This document shows positions 16,602 through 24,912 of a stretch of DNA of 35,610 nt, one piece after another. Below the pieces are notes generated by a model. The model was given only the letters and a program-made list of their open reading frames with translations, was not told the DNA's origin and did no database searches. This DNA is from Gemmatimonadota bacterium (lineage in GTDB: Bacteria > Gemmatimonadota > Gemmatimonadetes > Gemmatimonadales > Gemmatimonadaceae), in NCBI GenBank assembly GCA_031127095.1, contig JARIEX010000020.1, forward strand, positions 1-35,610, in the 5' to 3' direction. Position 1 is the first letter of the stretch; each line of letters opens with the position of its first letter. The position numbers were made by a program, and so were the translations under genes.

Positions 16602-17996
16602 ATGCGAACCATGAACAACACCGCACGCCTCACGAGCACTGGCCTCACGACGCTCGCGCTGGCGACGGCCACGGTGATCGCCGGCCTGGTCGCGCCCCGC
16701 GCAGCCTCCGCGCAGGAGCGCATGACGGTGGCGCCGCAGGAGCAGCCGGTGGTGCTGCGCGGCGCGACCATCCACACGGTGACCAAGGGCACGATCACCA
16801 ACGGTACGATCGTGATGGAGCGTGGCAAGATCACCGCGATCGGCGGGGCCGAGGTGGCCACACCACGTGGTGCCAAAGTGGTGGACCTGACCGGCAAGCA
16901 CATCTACCCGGGGCTCATCGACGCCTACAGCACCGTCGGGCTCACCGAGATCGGGTCGGTGGACATGTCCAACGACATCAGCGAACTCGGCGACTTCAAC
17001 CCGAACGTGCGCGCGGAAGTGGCCGTGAATGCGGAAAGCCGGCACATCGGCACAACGCGCTCCGCGGGCGTCCTGGTGGCCTTCAGCACGCCGGAAGGCG
17101 GCGTGATCTCGGGGCTGTCGTCGGCGATGTCGCTGGAAGGCTGGACGTGGGAAGAGATGTCCATGAAGGGCGCTGCGGCGCTCAACGTGAAGTGGCCCGA
17201 CCCCAACGCCCAGCCGCGGCGCGGCGGCGGACCGGGTGGCCCCGGCGGTCGTGGCGGGCCCGGCGGCCCGCCGCCCAAGAGCTACGCCGAGCAGGTGCAG
17301 GCGATCAAGGATTACTTCGCGGAAGCGCGCGCATACCGCGATGCCGTGAAGTCCGATCAGGTGATGCGCACCGATCCGCGGTACGCCGCCATGACGCCGG
17401 CGCTCAATGGCGCGATTCCGGTGGTGGTCGCGGCCGAAGGGGCCGCGCAGATCAACGACGCCATCACGTGGGCCAAGGCCGAAGGGGTGAAGCTCGTGAT
17501 CCGCGGCGGGCGTGATGCGCTGTTCGTGGCCGATCGCCTCAAGGCGGAAGGGGTGCCGGTGATTCTCACCTCCACCATGTCCGCCCCCGACCGGCAGTAC
17601 GAGAGCTACGACAACGCGTACGCAACGCCCGCCAAGCTGCACGCCGCGGGGGTGAAATTTGCCATCGCCGGTGGATCGGGCGGGCTGTACAGCTATCGGC
17701 TGCCGTGGGAGGCCGGGGTGGCCGTCGCGTTCGGCCTGCCCGAGGAGGAAGCCCTCAAGGCGGTGACCATCAACGCCGCCGAATTCATGGGCGTCGCCGA
17801 CAAGGTGGGCTCGCTGGAAGTGGGCAAGGAAGGGACGCTGCTCATCACCACGGGCACGCCGCTGGATATGACCAGCACCATCATCCAGTCGTACATCCAG
17901 GGGCGCGAGATCAACATGATGGACATCCACAAGCTCTTCTTCCAGAAGTACATGGAGAAGATCAAGCAGCAGGCACCGAGAAAGATCACGCCGTAA
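16602..17996 (+). CDS. Exported amidohydrolase-family protein lacking the HxH metal motif
   Basis: 464 residues from ATG 16602. A signal peptide (TTLALATATVIAGL, ending near RAASAQ) precedes an amidohydrolase fold: VVLRGATIHTVTKG, GKHIYPGLIDAYSTVG, then the C-terminal KAVTINAAEFMGVADKVGSLEVGKEG. The HxH position reads DAYST, and I see no replacement for the other metal histidines, so catalysis by the normal metal mechanism is unlikely. A Gly/Pro/Arg-rich loop (RRGGGPGGPGGRGG) near residues 205-225 echoes the C-terminus of the preceding protein. The frame extends upstream to GTG 16569, which overlaps the previous stop (GTGA) and would give translational coupling; ATG 16602 or 16611 gives a more usual signal peptide. 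The two genes surely form one transcription unit and the products may form a complex (inference). Confidence 0.87.
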   Translation: MRTMNNTARLTSTGLTTLALATATVIAGLVAPRAASAQERMTVAPQEQPVVLRGATIHTVTKGTITNGTIVMERGKITAIGGAEVATPRGAKVVDLTGKHIYPGLIDAYSTVGLTEIGSVDMSNDISELGDFNPNVRAEVAVNAESRHIGTTRSAGVLVAFSTPEGGVISGLSSAMSLEGWTWEEMSMKGAAALNVKWPDPNAQPRRGGGPGGPGGRGGPGGPPPKSYAEQVQAIKDYFAEARAYRDAVKSDQVMRTDPRYAAMTPALNGAIPVVVAAEGAAQINDAITWAKAEGVKLVIRGGRDALFVADRLKAEGVPVILTSTMSAPDRQYESYDNAYATPAKLHAAGVKFAIAGGSGGLYSYRLPWEAGVAVAFGLPEEEALKAVTINAAEFMGVADKVGSLEVGKEGTLLITTGTPLDMTSTIIQSYIQGREINMMDIHKLFFQKYMEKIKQQAPRKITP

Positions 17997-18010
17997 CGGG
18001 TGTGGTCGGC

Positions 18011-18040
18011 GTGTCGCGTCTCCGGTGAGAGGCGCGGCAC
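18011..18040 (+). terminator. Possible hairpin after the amidohydrolase pair
   Basis: The sequence gtgtcgcgtctc, loop cggt, then gagaggcgcggcac forms an imperfect GC-rich stem 15 bases after the stop codon. It has no T-tract. Confidence 0.28.
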
Positions 18041-18094
18041 GCGTGGCGCACCGACGCCCGCCCGCCTCACGTCTGCCACATCCCGCACCCCGCC

Positions 18095-18979
18095 ATGACG
18101 CCGCCGAACGATCACGCCGTATTTCACCTCTGCCGTCGCGAGGCGGCCGTGCAGGCGCGGGCGACGGGCGAGTATCGCGCCGACAGCCTCGAGCATGAGG
18201 GATTCATTCACCTGTCGCGGGCGCATCAAGTAGTGCCCACCGCCGCCGCCTACTTTACCGGCGTGCCCGACCTCGTGGTGCTGGTGATCGATCCCACCCT
18301 GCTCACGGCGCCACTGGTGTACGAACCACCGGCCCCGCTGCCGTCGGCCGCACCGAAAAAAGACGCACCGGGCGAGCTGTACCCGCACTGCTATGGTCCC
18401 ATCGATCTCGCGGCCATCGTGGACGTCATGGAGCTCGCGCACATGAGCGGCCTCGCGGTGCACGCCGAGACCATGGCCCTCCTGCGACAATACCGCTTCC
18501 AGCGCCTGCCGATCGAGGGGACACTCTACCGCGAGACGTGGCGCTCGGACGACGCGGACACCGCAGGCACGCCGGCCGGCACCGCGATGATCGGGTGCTA
18601 TGCCGAAAGCCTGGGCAGCCTGTCGCGCTTTCATCGGCTCACGCACGACGAAGTGTGGCATGCCTATGCCGGCGATCCGTTCGTGCTGTATCTGCTGCAT
18701 GCCGATGGCCGCACCAGCGACGTGCTGATGGGCACCGATCCCCTCGCCGGTCAGCAGGTGCAGGTCGTGGTCCCCGCCGGCACGTGGCAGGCCGGGGGTC
18801 TGCTGCCCGGTGGCCGGCATGCGCTGTTCGGCTGTACGATGGCACCGGGATTCACACCGGCCGGCTTCGAGGCCGGGCGTGTACATGATCTGACGGAACG
18901 CTACCCGCAGGCGGCCGACATCATCGCACGGCTCGGCGTCACCGACGGCGACACGCGGATGCCCGACACGCTCGCCTAG
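18095..18979 (+). CDS. DUF952-Cupin_5 (DUF985) fusion protein
   Basis: 294 residues, no signal peptide, probably cytosolic. The N-terminal part (about 8-113) matches the DUF952 pattern: FHLCRREAAVQARATGEYRADSLEHEGFIHLS, VLVIDPTLL and LYPHCYGPID. The C-terminal part (about 118-270) matches Cupin_5/DUF985: LRQYRFQRLPIEGTLYRETW, CYAESLGSLSRFHRLTHDEVWHAYAGDP and a late GFTPAGFEAG. Both families are usually separate small proteins. The cupin core retains RFHRLTHDEVWH, which could hold a metal, but neither family has a well-established reaction, so no function is assigned. ATG 18095 begins directly before the first DUF952 strand. The SCP2-R2lox gene follows after 145 bases; a shared promoter is possible but not shown. 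Confidence 0.86.
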   Translation: MTPPNDHAVFHLCRREAAVQARATGEYRADSLEHEGFIHLSRAHQVVPTAAAYFTGVPDLVVLVIDPTLLTAPLVYEPPAPLPSAAPKKDAPGELYPHCYGPIDLAAIVDVMELAHMSGLAVHAETMALLRQYRFQRLPIEGTLYRETWRSDDADTAGTPAGTAMIGCYAESLGSLSRFHRLTHDEVWHAYAGDPFVLYLLHADGRTSDVLMGTDPLAGQQVQVVVPAGTWQAGGLLPGGRHALFGCTMAPGFTPAGFEAGRVHDLTERYPQAADIIARLGVTDGDTRMPDTLA

Positions 18980-19124
18980 GCGCCGCGTCGGCGTGGGGCG
19001 CCTCGAGGTGAAGTCGGTGGAGCCGGGGTGGTACATTCCGCGCATGGTGATCGTGGAGCCCACACCGGCTCGGCGCACACCGCCACGCGCATCGCCACGC
19101 AGCCGCTCACCCTGATCCACCGTT

Positions 19125-20471
19125 ATGCATCCCCTGTTTTCGCACAAATGGGCGTTGGCGCTGGGCGCGGCGCTGGAATCCAGCGCCGCCTACCGCGACG
19201 CCGCGCGCCGTTGGGATGGGGCCGTCTGCCTGGAACGCACCGCCGACGCCGGCGACGAAGCGCCAGCCGTCGCCGTGTTCCTCGACTTGGCGCACGGGCG
19301 CTGTCACGCGGCGCGTCTGGCCACGGACGCCGACCGGCGACAGGCCCGATACATCATCAGCGGACCGCTCACCGCGTGGCTGACCGTGCTGCGCGGCGAC
19401 GAAGCGCCCACGGTCGCACTCATGCGCGGCCATCTCACGCTGTCCAAGGGGATGCTGCCCATGTTGCTCCCGCACGTGGGAGCTGCGAACGCGCTCGTGG
19501 ACGTGGTCCGCACGGTGAGCCCGTCCGCCGTAAGCCCGTCCGCCGTGAGCCCGTCCGCTGCGACCGCCGTGCCCCCCACCGCGGCGCCGACGCGACGGAC
19601 CGGGTTTCGCAGTCTCGAAGCGGGGGCGTTGACCGATGCCTCGGTGCCGTGGCGCTTGTGGGAGAAAGCCAAGCGGCACGGCATCTGGAATCCGGCCGAC
19701 ATCGACTTCACGGTGGATGCGGTGCAGTGGCGCGCGCTCACGCCCGGCGAACAGGACCTGCTGCTCCGTCTCGTCACCCTGTTTCAGGGGGGCGAAGAAG
19801 CCGTGGTCATCGACATCCTGCCGCTGCTGGATGTGATCTCGCAGGAAGGGCGGCTGGACGAACAGCTGTATCTCACGTCCTTCGTGTGGGAGGAAGCGAA
19901 GCACGTGGAGGGGATGCACCGGTTTCTGCACGCGGTGGGCGCGCTCGACACCGATCTGACCCGCTTCCACACGCCCGCGTATCACACGATCATCACGCAC
20001 GCGCTCCCGCAGGCCATGCAACGGCTGCGCCACGACAGCTCGCCCGTGGCGCAGGCCCGCGCATCCACCACGTACAACATGATCGTGGAAGGCGTGCTGG
20101 CCGAAACCGGGTATCACGTGTTCCACGAAATCCTCGTGACCCGCGGCATCCTGCCGGGGATGCAGCAGATGACCGCGCTGCTCAAGCTGGATGAGTCGCG
20201 GCACATCGCCTACGGGCTGTATCTGCTCTCGCGGTTGGGGATCGAGCACGGCGCACCCGTGTGGGACGCCATTGCCGACACCATGAACGTGTTGATGGAC
20301 CCCACCATTGCGGTGATCACGGAAGCGTTTGCGGCGTATCCGGCCGATGCAGTACCCTTCGCCCTGTCCGCGGCGCCGTTCGTGGAGCACGCCATGTCGC
20401 AGGGCGCCAAGCGCCTCGAACGACTGGAGCGGGCCCGCGCGCAGGGCGTGCCGGTGGGCACGAAGGAATAG
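19125..20471 (+). CDS. SCP2-like domain fused to an R2-like ligand-binding oxidase (R2lox)
   Basis: 448 residues. Residues 160-440 form a ribonucleotide-reductase R2-type helix bundle of the R2lox group, which assembles a Mn/Fe cofactor, activates oxygen and binds a long-chain fatty-acid-like ligand. Expected metal ligands are present: E225 (GGEEAVV), E257 and H260 (EEAKH), E322 (MIVEG), E357 and H360 (DESRH). The two residues that form the R2lox ether crosslink are also present: V228, three after E225, and Y317, five before E322. The N-terminal 130 residues look like an SCP2 sterol/lipid-carrier domain (FLDLAHGRCHAARL, YIISGPLTAWLTVLRGD, ALMRGHLTLSKGMLPMLLP); this assignment is by pattern only. 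A low-complexity linker (VSPSA three times) joins the parts. It is not a normal class I reductase R2, and no large subunit is nearby. Confidence 0.85.
   Translation: MHPLFSHKWALALGAALESSAAYRDAARRWDGAVCLERTADAGDEAPAVAVFLDLAHGRCHAARLATDADRRQARYIISGPLTAWLTVLRGDEAPTVALMRGHLTLSKGMLPMLLPHVGAANALVDVVRTVSPSAVSPSAVSPSAATAVPPTAAPTRRTGFRSLEAGALTDASVPWRLWEKAKRHGIWNPADIDFTVDAVQWRALTPGEQDLLLRLVTLFQGGEEAVVIDILPLLDVISQEGRLDEQLYLTSFVWEEAKHVEGMHRFLHAVGALDTDLTRFHTPAYHTIITHALPQAMQRLRHDSSPVAQARASTTYNMIVEGVLAETGYHVFHEILVTRGILPGMQQMTALLKLDESRHIAYGLYLLSRLGIEHGAPVWDAIADTMNVLMDPTIAVITEAFAAYPADAVPFALSAAPFVEHAMSQGAKRLERLERARAQGVPVGTKE
19515..19559. repeat. 15-base tandem repeat encoding an interdomain linker
   Basis: Three copies of gtgagcccgtccgcc (with single-base changes) encode VSPSA-VSPSA-VSPSA between the SCP2-like and oxidase domains. 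The repeat length keeps the frame, so linker length can vary by slippage. Confidence 0.8.
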
Positions 20472-20524
20472 CGGCGTGCGCGCAGGGCTCCTGATGGCAC
20501 ACTTCTCGTAACGATGGACATTCC

Positions 20525-23080
20525 GTGACGGCCGACATCCAGAACGCACTCGACGGGCGTTATCAGGTCCTCCGCGGCATCGGCGAGGGCGGCATGGCCA
20601 CGGTCTATCTCGCGCGCGATCTGCGGCATGACCGCGACGTGGCGTTGAAGGTGCTGCGCCCCGAACTCGCGGCCGTGATCGGTGTCGACCGGTTTCTGGC
20701 CGAAATCAAGCTCACGGCCAACCTGCAGCATCCGCACATCCTCCCCTTGTTCGATTCGGGATCGGTGAACGGCGCCGTGTACTACGTGATGCCGTTCATT
20801 CAGGGCGAGACGCTGCGTGGACGCATCGAGCGCGAGAAAGAGCTCCCCATCGCGGAGGCGTTGCGCATCGCGTCGGAAGTCGCGAGTGCGCTGGACTACG
20901 CCCACCGGCAGGGGGTGATCCATCGTGACATCAAGCCGGAAAACATTCTGCTGCATGATGGTCGCGCGCTGGTGGCCGATTTCGGGATCGCACTCGCGGC
21001 CAGCTCGGCCGACAGCCGGATGACCGCCACCGGCATGTCGCTGGGGACACCGAAGTACATGGCCCCCGAGCAGGCCATGGGCAAGCGCGAGATGACCCCC
21101 GCCTGTGACGTCTACGCGCTGGGGGCGACCCTGTACGAAATGCTCGTGGGCGATCCGCCGTTCATCGGCGCCACCGCGCAGGCCGTGGTGGCACGCGTGC
21201 TCACGTCGGCGCCGGAGTCGCTGCGTGCCCGGCGTCACACGGTCTCGCTGGCGGTGGAGCAGGCCGTGCTCAAGTCGCTCGAGAAGCTCCCCGCCGACCG
21301 GTTCGCCTCCACGGCCGACTTCGCGACGGCACTCAACGCGCTGCCACCGGTCGAGAGCACGTCGTCAGCGTCGCGGCCCGCGCGGCGGGTGCTGTGGGCG
21401 CTGACCACCATCGCGCTGGCCGTCGCCGCGGGGACCGGAGGATGGTGGGCGCGCGACCGTGTGCCGGTGCCGAAGGCGCCCGTCGTGTCCTTCGACCATA
21501 TCACCTACCGATCGCAGACCATTTTCAATGCGCGGTTCGGCATCGACGGCCGGTCCATTGTGTACAGCGTGGCGAGCGGCGGCACAACGCCGACGGTGTA
21601 TGTGCGCCGCCCCGATTCGCCCGAACGCGAACAGATCGGCACCGAGAACATGCATTTGTTGGCCGTCTCGCCCAAGGGGGAGCTGGCGGTGCTGGTGAAC
21701 CCCACCTACCTGTACGATCGCGTGTTTAGTGGGACGCTGGCCGTGATGCCGATGGCCGGTGGGGCCCCGCGAGCGCTGAAGAACGACGTGCGGGAAGCCG
21801 ACTGGGCCCCGGATGGGAAGCGCATGGCGATCATCACCCAAGTGGATGGCCGCAGCCAGCTCGAGTATCCCGTGGGAACGCCGCGCTACTCTTCGGGGGG
21901 GTATCTCAGCGATCCGCGCATCTCGCCCGACGGTCAGCGCGTCTCGTTCGTGGAGCACGCCGTCTACGCCGACGACCGGGGCCGCGTCGCGGTGCTGGAG
22001 TTGACGCCGGCCCCGCCGAAGGGCGCCGACACGGCGGGCGCCGCGCGGATCCCGCCCGCTGTCCGCATGCTCACACCGGAATTCCCCACGGTGCAAGGCA
22101 CCGTATGGTCAAAGACCGGTACCGAAGTACTCTTCTCGGCCGGCAGCGACGTATCGCAACGGGCGGTGCGCGCGGTGTCGCTCTCGGGCGTCATCCGCGA
22201 TGTGTACGTCGGGCCGGGTAGCGTCGTGCTGACCGACTGGTTGGCCGACGGCACGGCGCTGGTCTCGCGCGAGGATGTGGCGCTGCGGCTCATGTTGCAT
22301 CAACAGGGCGCACCTGCCGATGCCGATGTGTCATGGCAGGAATTCCCGAACGAACCGGTCTTCTCGCACGATGGCACGCAGCTCGCGTTCACCGATCAGT
22401 CGGTGCAGGGTGGGCCCACCTATGCCACGATGCTGCGGCATGCCGACGGCAGCGTGGTCCGACTTGGCGTCGGCCTCCCCATCGCATTTTCTCCCGACGA
22501 CCAGTGGGTGCTGGTGCGGATATCGACCACGGAGACCCGGCTGGTCCTGCAACCGGTCGGGCCGGGGGCCGAGCGGGCGATCGACCTGCACGGACTCAAA
22601 CACGTCACCGCTGGCGGGTGGTACCCGGATGGACGGGCCATCCTGATCTGCGGCGATCACAACGACGACGTACGACGCTGCTATCGCGCGCCCATCGATT
22701 CGGGCGCGTTGACTGCGGTGACACCGGCCGTCGCATCGTACGGTGGGCAACTCTCGCCCGATGGGACGCAGGTCGTCGTCGAAGGCCGTCGCTACAGCGG
22801 GCCCGCCGATTCCGGACAGACCGTGGCGGGGCTCGACGGCCGCGCGGTGATCCGCTGGAGTGCCGACGGGCGGGCGCTGTACGTGCGCGACGGCGCCTTT
22901 CGCGTGAGCGCGCTCTCCCTGGGCACGGGCGCATCATCGCTGCTGCTCGATGTCACGCCGCCGCGCGGCAGTGCCGTAACCACCGCGGTCGCCTTTGCCA
23001 TCGCCGACGATCCCACGCACTACGCGTACGTCGCGTCGGAATTCAACTCCAAACTGTTCGTCATTCGAGGCCTGCGGTGA
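20525..23080 (+). CDS. Transmembrane Ser/Thr protein kinase with C-terminal beta-propeller
   Basis: 851 residues. A Hanks-type kinase domain (about 13-272) has the glycine loop GIGEGGMATVYLA, the ATP lysine K42 (VALKVL), the catalytic HRDIKPEN at 133-140, DFG at 152-154 and APEQ at 180-183, so it should be active. One membrane segment (about 289-308, ALTTIALAVAAGTGGWW) follows. The outside region (about 320-851) has repeated TolB/WD40-like blades such as ADWAPDGKRMAII, PRISPDGQRVSF and GGQLSPDGTQVVV. This architecture, sensing by a periplasmic propeller coupled to a cytosolic kinase, is frequent in Gemmatimonadota and Acidobacteriota; its ligand is unknown. GTG 20525 is the only in-frame start before the glycine loop. 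The amidase gene starts inside its stop codon (GTGA), so the two are translationally coupled. Confidence 0.92.
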   Translation: MTADIQNALDGRYQVLRGIGEGGMATVYLARDLRHDRDVALKVLRPELAAVIGVDRFLAEIKLTANLQHPHILPLFDSGSVNGAVYYVMPFIQGETLRGRIEREKELPIAEALRIASEVASALDYAHRQGVIHRDIKPENILLHDGRALVADFGIALAASSADSRMTATGMSLGTPKYMAPEQAMGKREMTPACDVYALGATLYEMLVGDPPFIGATAQAVVARVLTSAPESLRARRHTVSLAVEQAVLKSLEKLPADRFASTADFATALNALPPVESTSSASRPARRVLWALTTIALAVAAGTGGWWARDRVPVPKAPVVSFDHITYRSQTIFNARFGIDGRSIVYSVASGGTTPTVYVRRPDSPEREQIGTENMHLLAVSPKGELAVLVNPTYLYDRVFSGTLAVMPMAGGAPRALKNDVREADWAPDGKRMAIITQVDGRSQLEYPVGTPRYSSGGYLSDPRISPDGQRVSFVEHAVYADDRGRVAVLELTPAPPKGADTAGAARIPPAVRMLTPEFPTVQGTVWSKTGTEVLFSAGSDVSQRAVRAVSLSGVIRDVYVGPGSVVLTDWLADGTALVSREDVALRLMLHQQGAPADADVSWQEFPNEPVFSHDGTQLAFTDQSVQGGPTYATMLRHADGSVVRLGVGLPIAFSPDDQWVLVRISTTETRLVLQPVGPGAERAIDLHGLKHVTAGGWYPDGRAILICGDHNDDVRRCYRAPIDSGALTAVTPAVASYGGQLSPDGTQVVVEGRRYSGPADSGQTVAGLDGRAVIRWSADGRALYVRDGAFRVSALSLGTGASSLLLDVTPPRGSAVTTAVAFAIADDPTHYAYVASEFNSKLFVIRGLR

Positions 23081-24882
23081 ACACCCGTCGCCAGTTCTTA
23101 CTGCAGGCGCCCATCGGCATGCTCGCGGCGGCCGCCGCCTGCCGCGGTACGGAGCCCACGCCAACCACGGCCACGAGCAGCACGCCCGGTGCACCGCCCA
23201 CCTTCGGCACGTCGGCCGCCGCCGGCCCCTCCGTGACGGCCGAGAGCTTCGCCGCCGCCGAGCCGCTGATGCAGGTGCAGATGACCGAGGCCGAACGCAC
23301 GCAGGCCGCGGCGAACTGGCGCACCAGCATGGCGGGCACGCTCGAACGGCGCGTGGGTCCGCGCAGCGTGCCGCTGGACGACACCATGGTGCCGGCGTCG
23401 CAGTGGAATCCCGCCGTCGCCGGCGCACCGCGTGGCTCCACGCGCGATCGCTTTATCCGCACCGTCGTGAACCCGGGGCCATTGCCCACGTCGGACAGCG
23501 CCATCGCGCTGGCGCCGGTCACGCAGCTGTCGCGCTGGATCGAAACGCGACAGCTCACGTCCGAACGGCTCACGAACATTTACCTCGCCCGCATCGCGCG
23601 GCTCGACGGCACGCTGCGCAGCGTCATCACCGTCACACGCGAGCTCGCCCTCACGCAGGCGCGCGCCGCCGATGCGGAGATCGCCGCCGGCCGGTATCGC
23701 GGACCGCTGCACGGCATCCCGTACGGCGTGAAGGATTTGTGCGATACGGCGGGCATTGCCACCACCTACGGCGCCGACATCTATCGCGACCGCATCCCGA
23801 CCGCCGACGCCGTCGTGGTCACGCGCCTGCGCGAGGCCGGTGCCGTGCTGATCGCAAAGCTCAGCCTCGGCGCGCTCGCGCTCAACGACATCTGGTTTGG
23901 TGGACAAACCATGAACCCGTGGCTGCCGGAGGAAGGCGCGTCGGGTTCGAGCGCCGGGCCGGGCGCGGCCACGGCGGCCGGACTCGTGGCGTTTTCAATC
24001 GGCAGTGAAACGGGGGGCAGCATCATCAGTCCCGCCATGCGCTGTGGCGTGACGGGGCTGCGTCCCACCTTCGGCCGCGTCCCGCGCACGGGCGCGATGA
24101 CGCTGTGCTGGTCGTTCGACAAACTGGGCCCCATGACGCGCAGCGTCGAAGACGCCATGCTGGTCCTGCGCGCCATCTCCGGGCCCGATGCGGGCGATGT
24201 GGCGAGCGTGCCCAGTACGCTCGACTACGACGCGAACGGCAGTGTGAAGGGGCTCCGCGTGGGCTACTTCCCGCAGTGGATGCAGGAGCACCCCGCCACC
24301 GACGTGGATCGCGCCGCACTCGACGCGGTGCGCACGTTGGGGATGGTGCCGACCGAGGTGTCGCTCCCCGACTGGCCGTACGGCGCGCTCACGTTGCTGA
24401 TCTTCGCCGAAGCCGCGGCCTCGTTCGAAGACATCACGCTCAACGGCAAGACGAGCCAGCTGACATCGCAGACGAACGACTCCTGGCCCAACCTGTTCCG
24501 GCAGGCGCGCTTTCTCTCGGCGGTGGACTTCGTGCAGGCCGACCGCTTCCGCCGTCGCGTCGCGAACGAGATGGCGCGCATCTTCACCGAGGTCGATGTG
24601 CTGCTGGTGCCGTCGCTGCGCGACGAAATGCTCACGCTGTCCAACGCCACAGGGCACCCCAGTCTCACCCTGCGCGCCGGCTTCGTACAGGTGTCGGACG
24701 CGCGCAGCGACTGGGCGCCCAACCCCGAGCGTCCCCTGCCCCACTTCAGCACGCCGCGCCGCGTGCCGCATGGCATCACGCTGCTGGGGCGGCTGTTCGA
24801 CGACGGGCTGGTGGGACAAGTGGGCGTCGCACTGGAACGGCACTTCAAGGTCGTGGGCGAGCATCCCCCCGGCGTCGCGTAG
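23077..24882 (+). CDS. Exported amidase-signature hydrolase
   Basis: 601 residues. The N-terminus combines a twin-arginine motif (TRRQFLLQAP) with a lipobox-like AAAAC (Cys22), then a Thr/Ala/Pro-rich linker, suggesting a periplasmic lipoprotein. The amidase-signature domain (about 145-600) has the catalytic lysine K219 (YGVKDL), the serine/glycine segment GASGSSAGPG at 287-296 and the nucleophile Ser315 in ETGGSI, so the Ser-cisSer-Lys triad is intact. The family hydrolyses amides, and GatA is its best known member, but export rules out the tRNA amidotransferase role. The GTG start at 23077 overlaps the kinase stop; the next gene begins at or shortly after this stop. The substrate is unknown; the adjacent glycosyltransferases make a cell-surface amide plausible, as a weak inference. 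Confidence 0.9.
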   Translation: MNTRRQFLLQAPIGMLAAAAACRGTEPTPTTATSSTPGAPPTFGTSAAAGPSVTAESFAAAEPLMQVQMTEAERTQAAANWRTSMAGTLERRVGPRSVPLDDTMVPASQWNPAVAGAPRGSTRDRFIRTVVNPGPLPTSDSAIALAPVTQLSRWIETRQLTSERLTNIYLARIARLDGTLRSVITVTRELALTQARAADAEIAAGRYRGPLHGIPYGVKDLCDTAGIATTYGADIYRDRIPTADAVVVTRLREAGAVLIAKLSLGALALNDIWFGGQTMNPWLPEEGASGSSAGPGAATAAGLVAFSIGSETGGSIISPAMRCGVTGLRPTFGRVPRTGAMTLCWSFDKLGPMTRSVEDAMLVLRAISGPDAGDVASVPSTLDYDANGSVKGLRVGYFPQWMQEHPATDVDRAALDAVRTLGMVPTEVSLPDWPYGALTLLIFAEAAASFEDITLNGKTSQLTSQTNDSWPNLFRQARFLSAVDFVQADRFRRRVANEMARIFTEVDVLLVPSLRDEMLTLSNATGHPSLTLRAGFVQVSDARSDWAPNPERPLPHFSTPRRVPHGITLLGRLFDDGLVGQVGVALERHFKVVGEHPPGVA

Positions 24883-24912
24883 GTGAGACGGCGCGCGGTG
24901 CATCCCGTAGTG

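Noticed and set aside
19125-20471. Class I ribonucleotide reductase small subunit.
   Set aside because: Residue spacing and the Val/Tyr crosslink pair fit R2lox; the SCP2-like fusion and lack of a large-subunit gene also argue against it.
19107-20549. Reverse open frame of 480 codons opposite the SCP2-R2lox gene.
   Set aside because: The forward frame has all R2lox ligands; the reverse translation is a low-complexity shadow.
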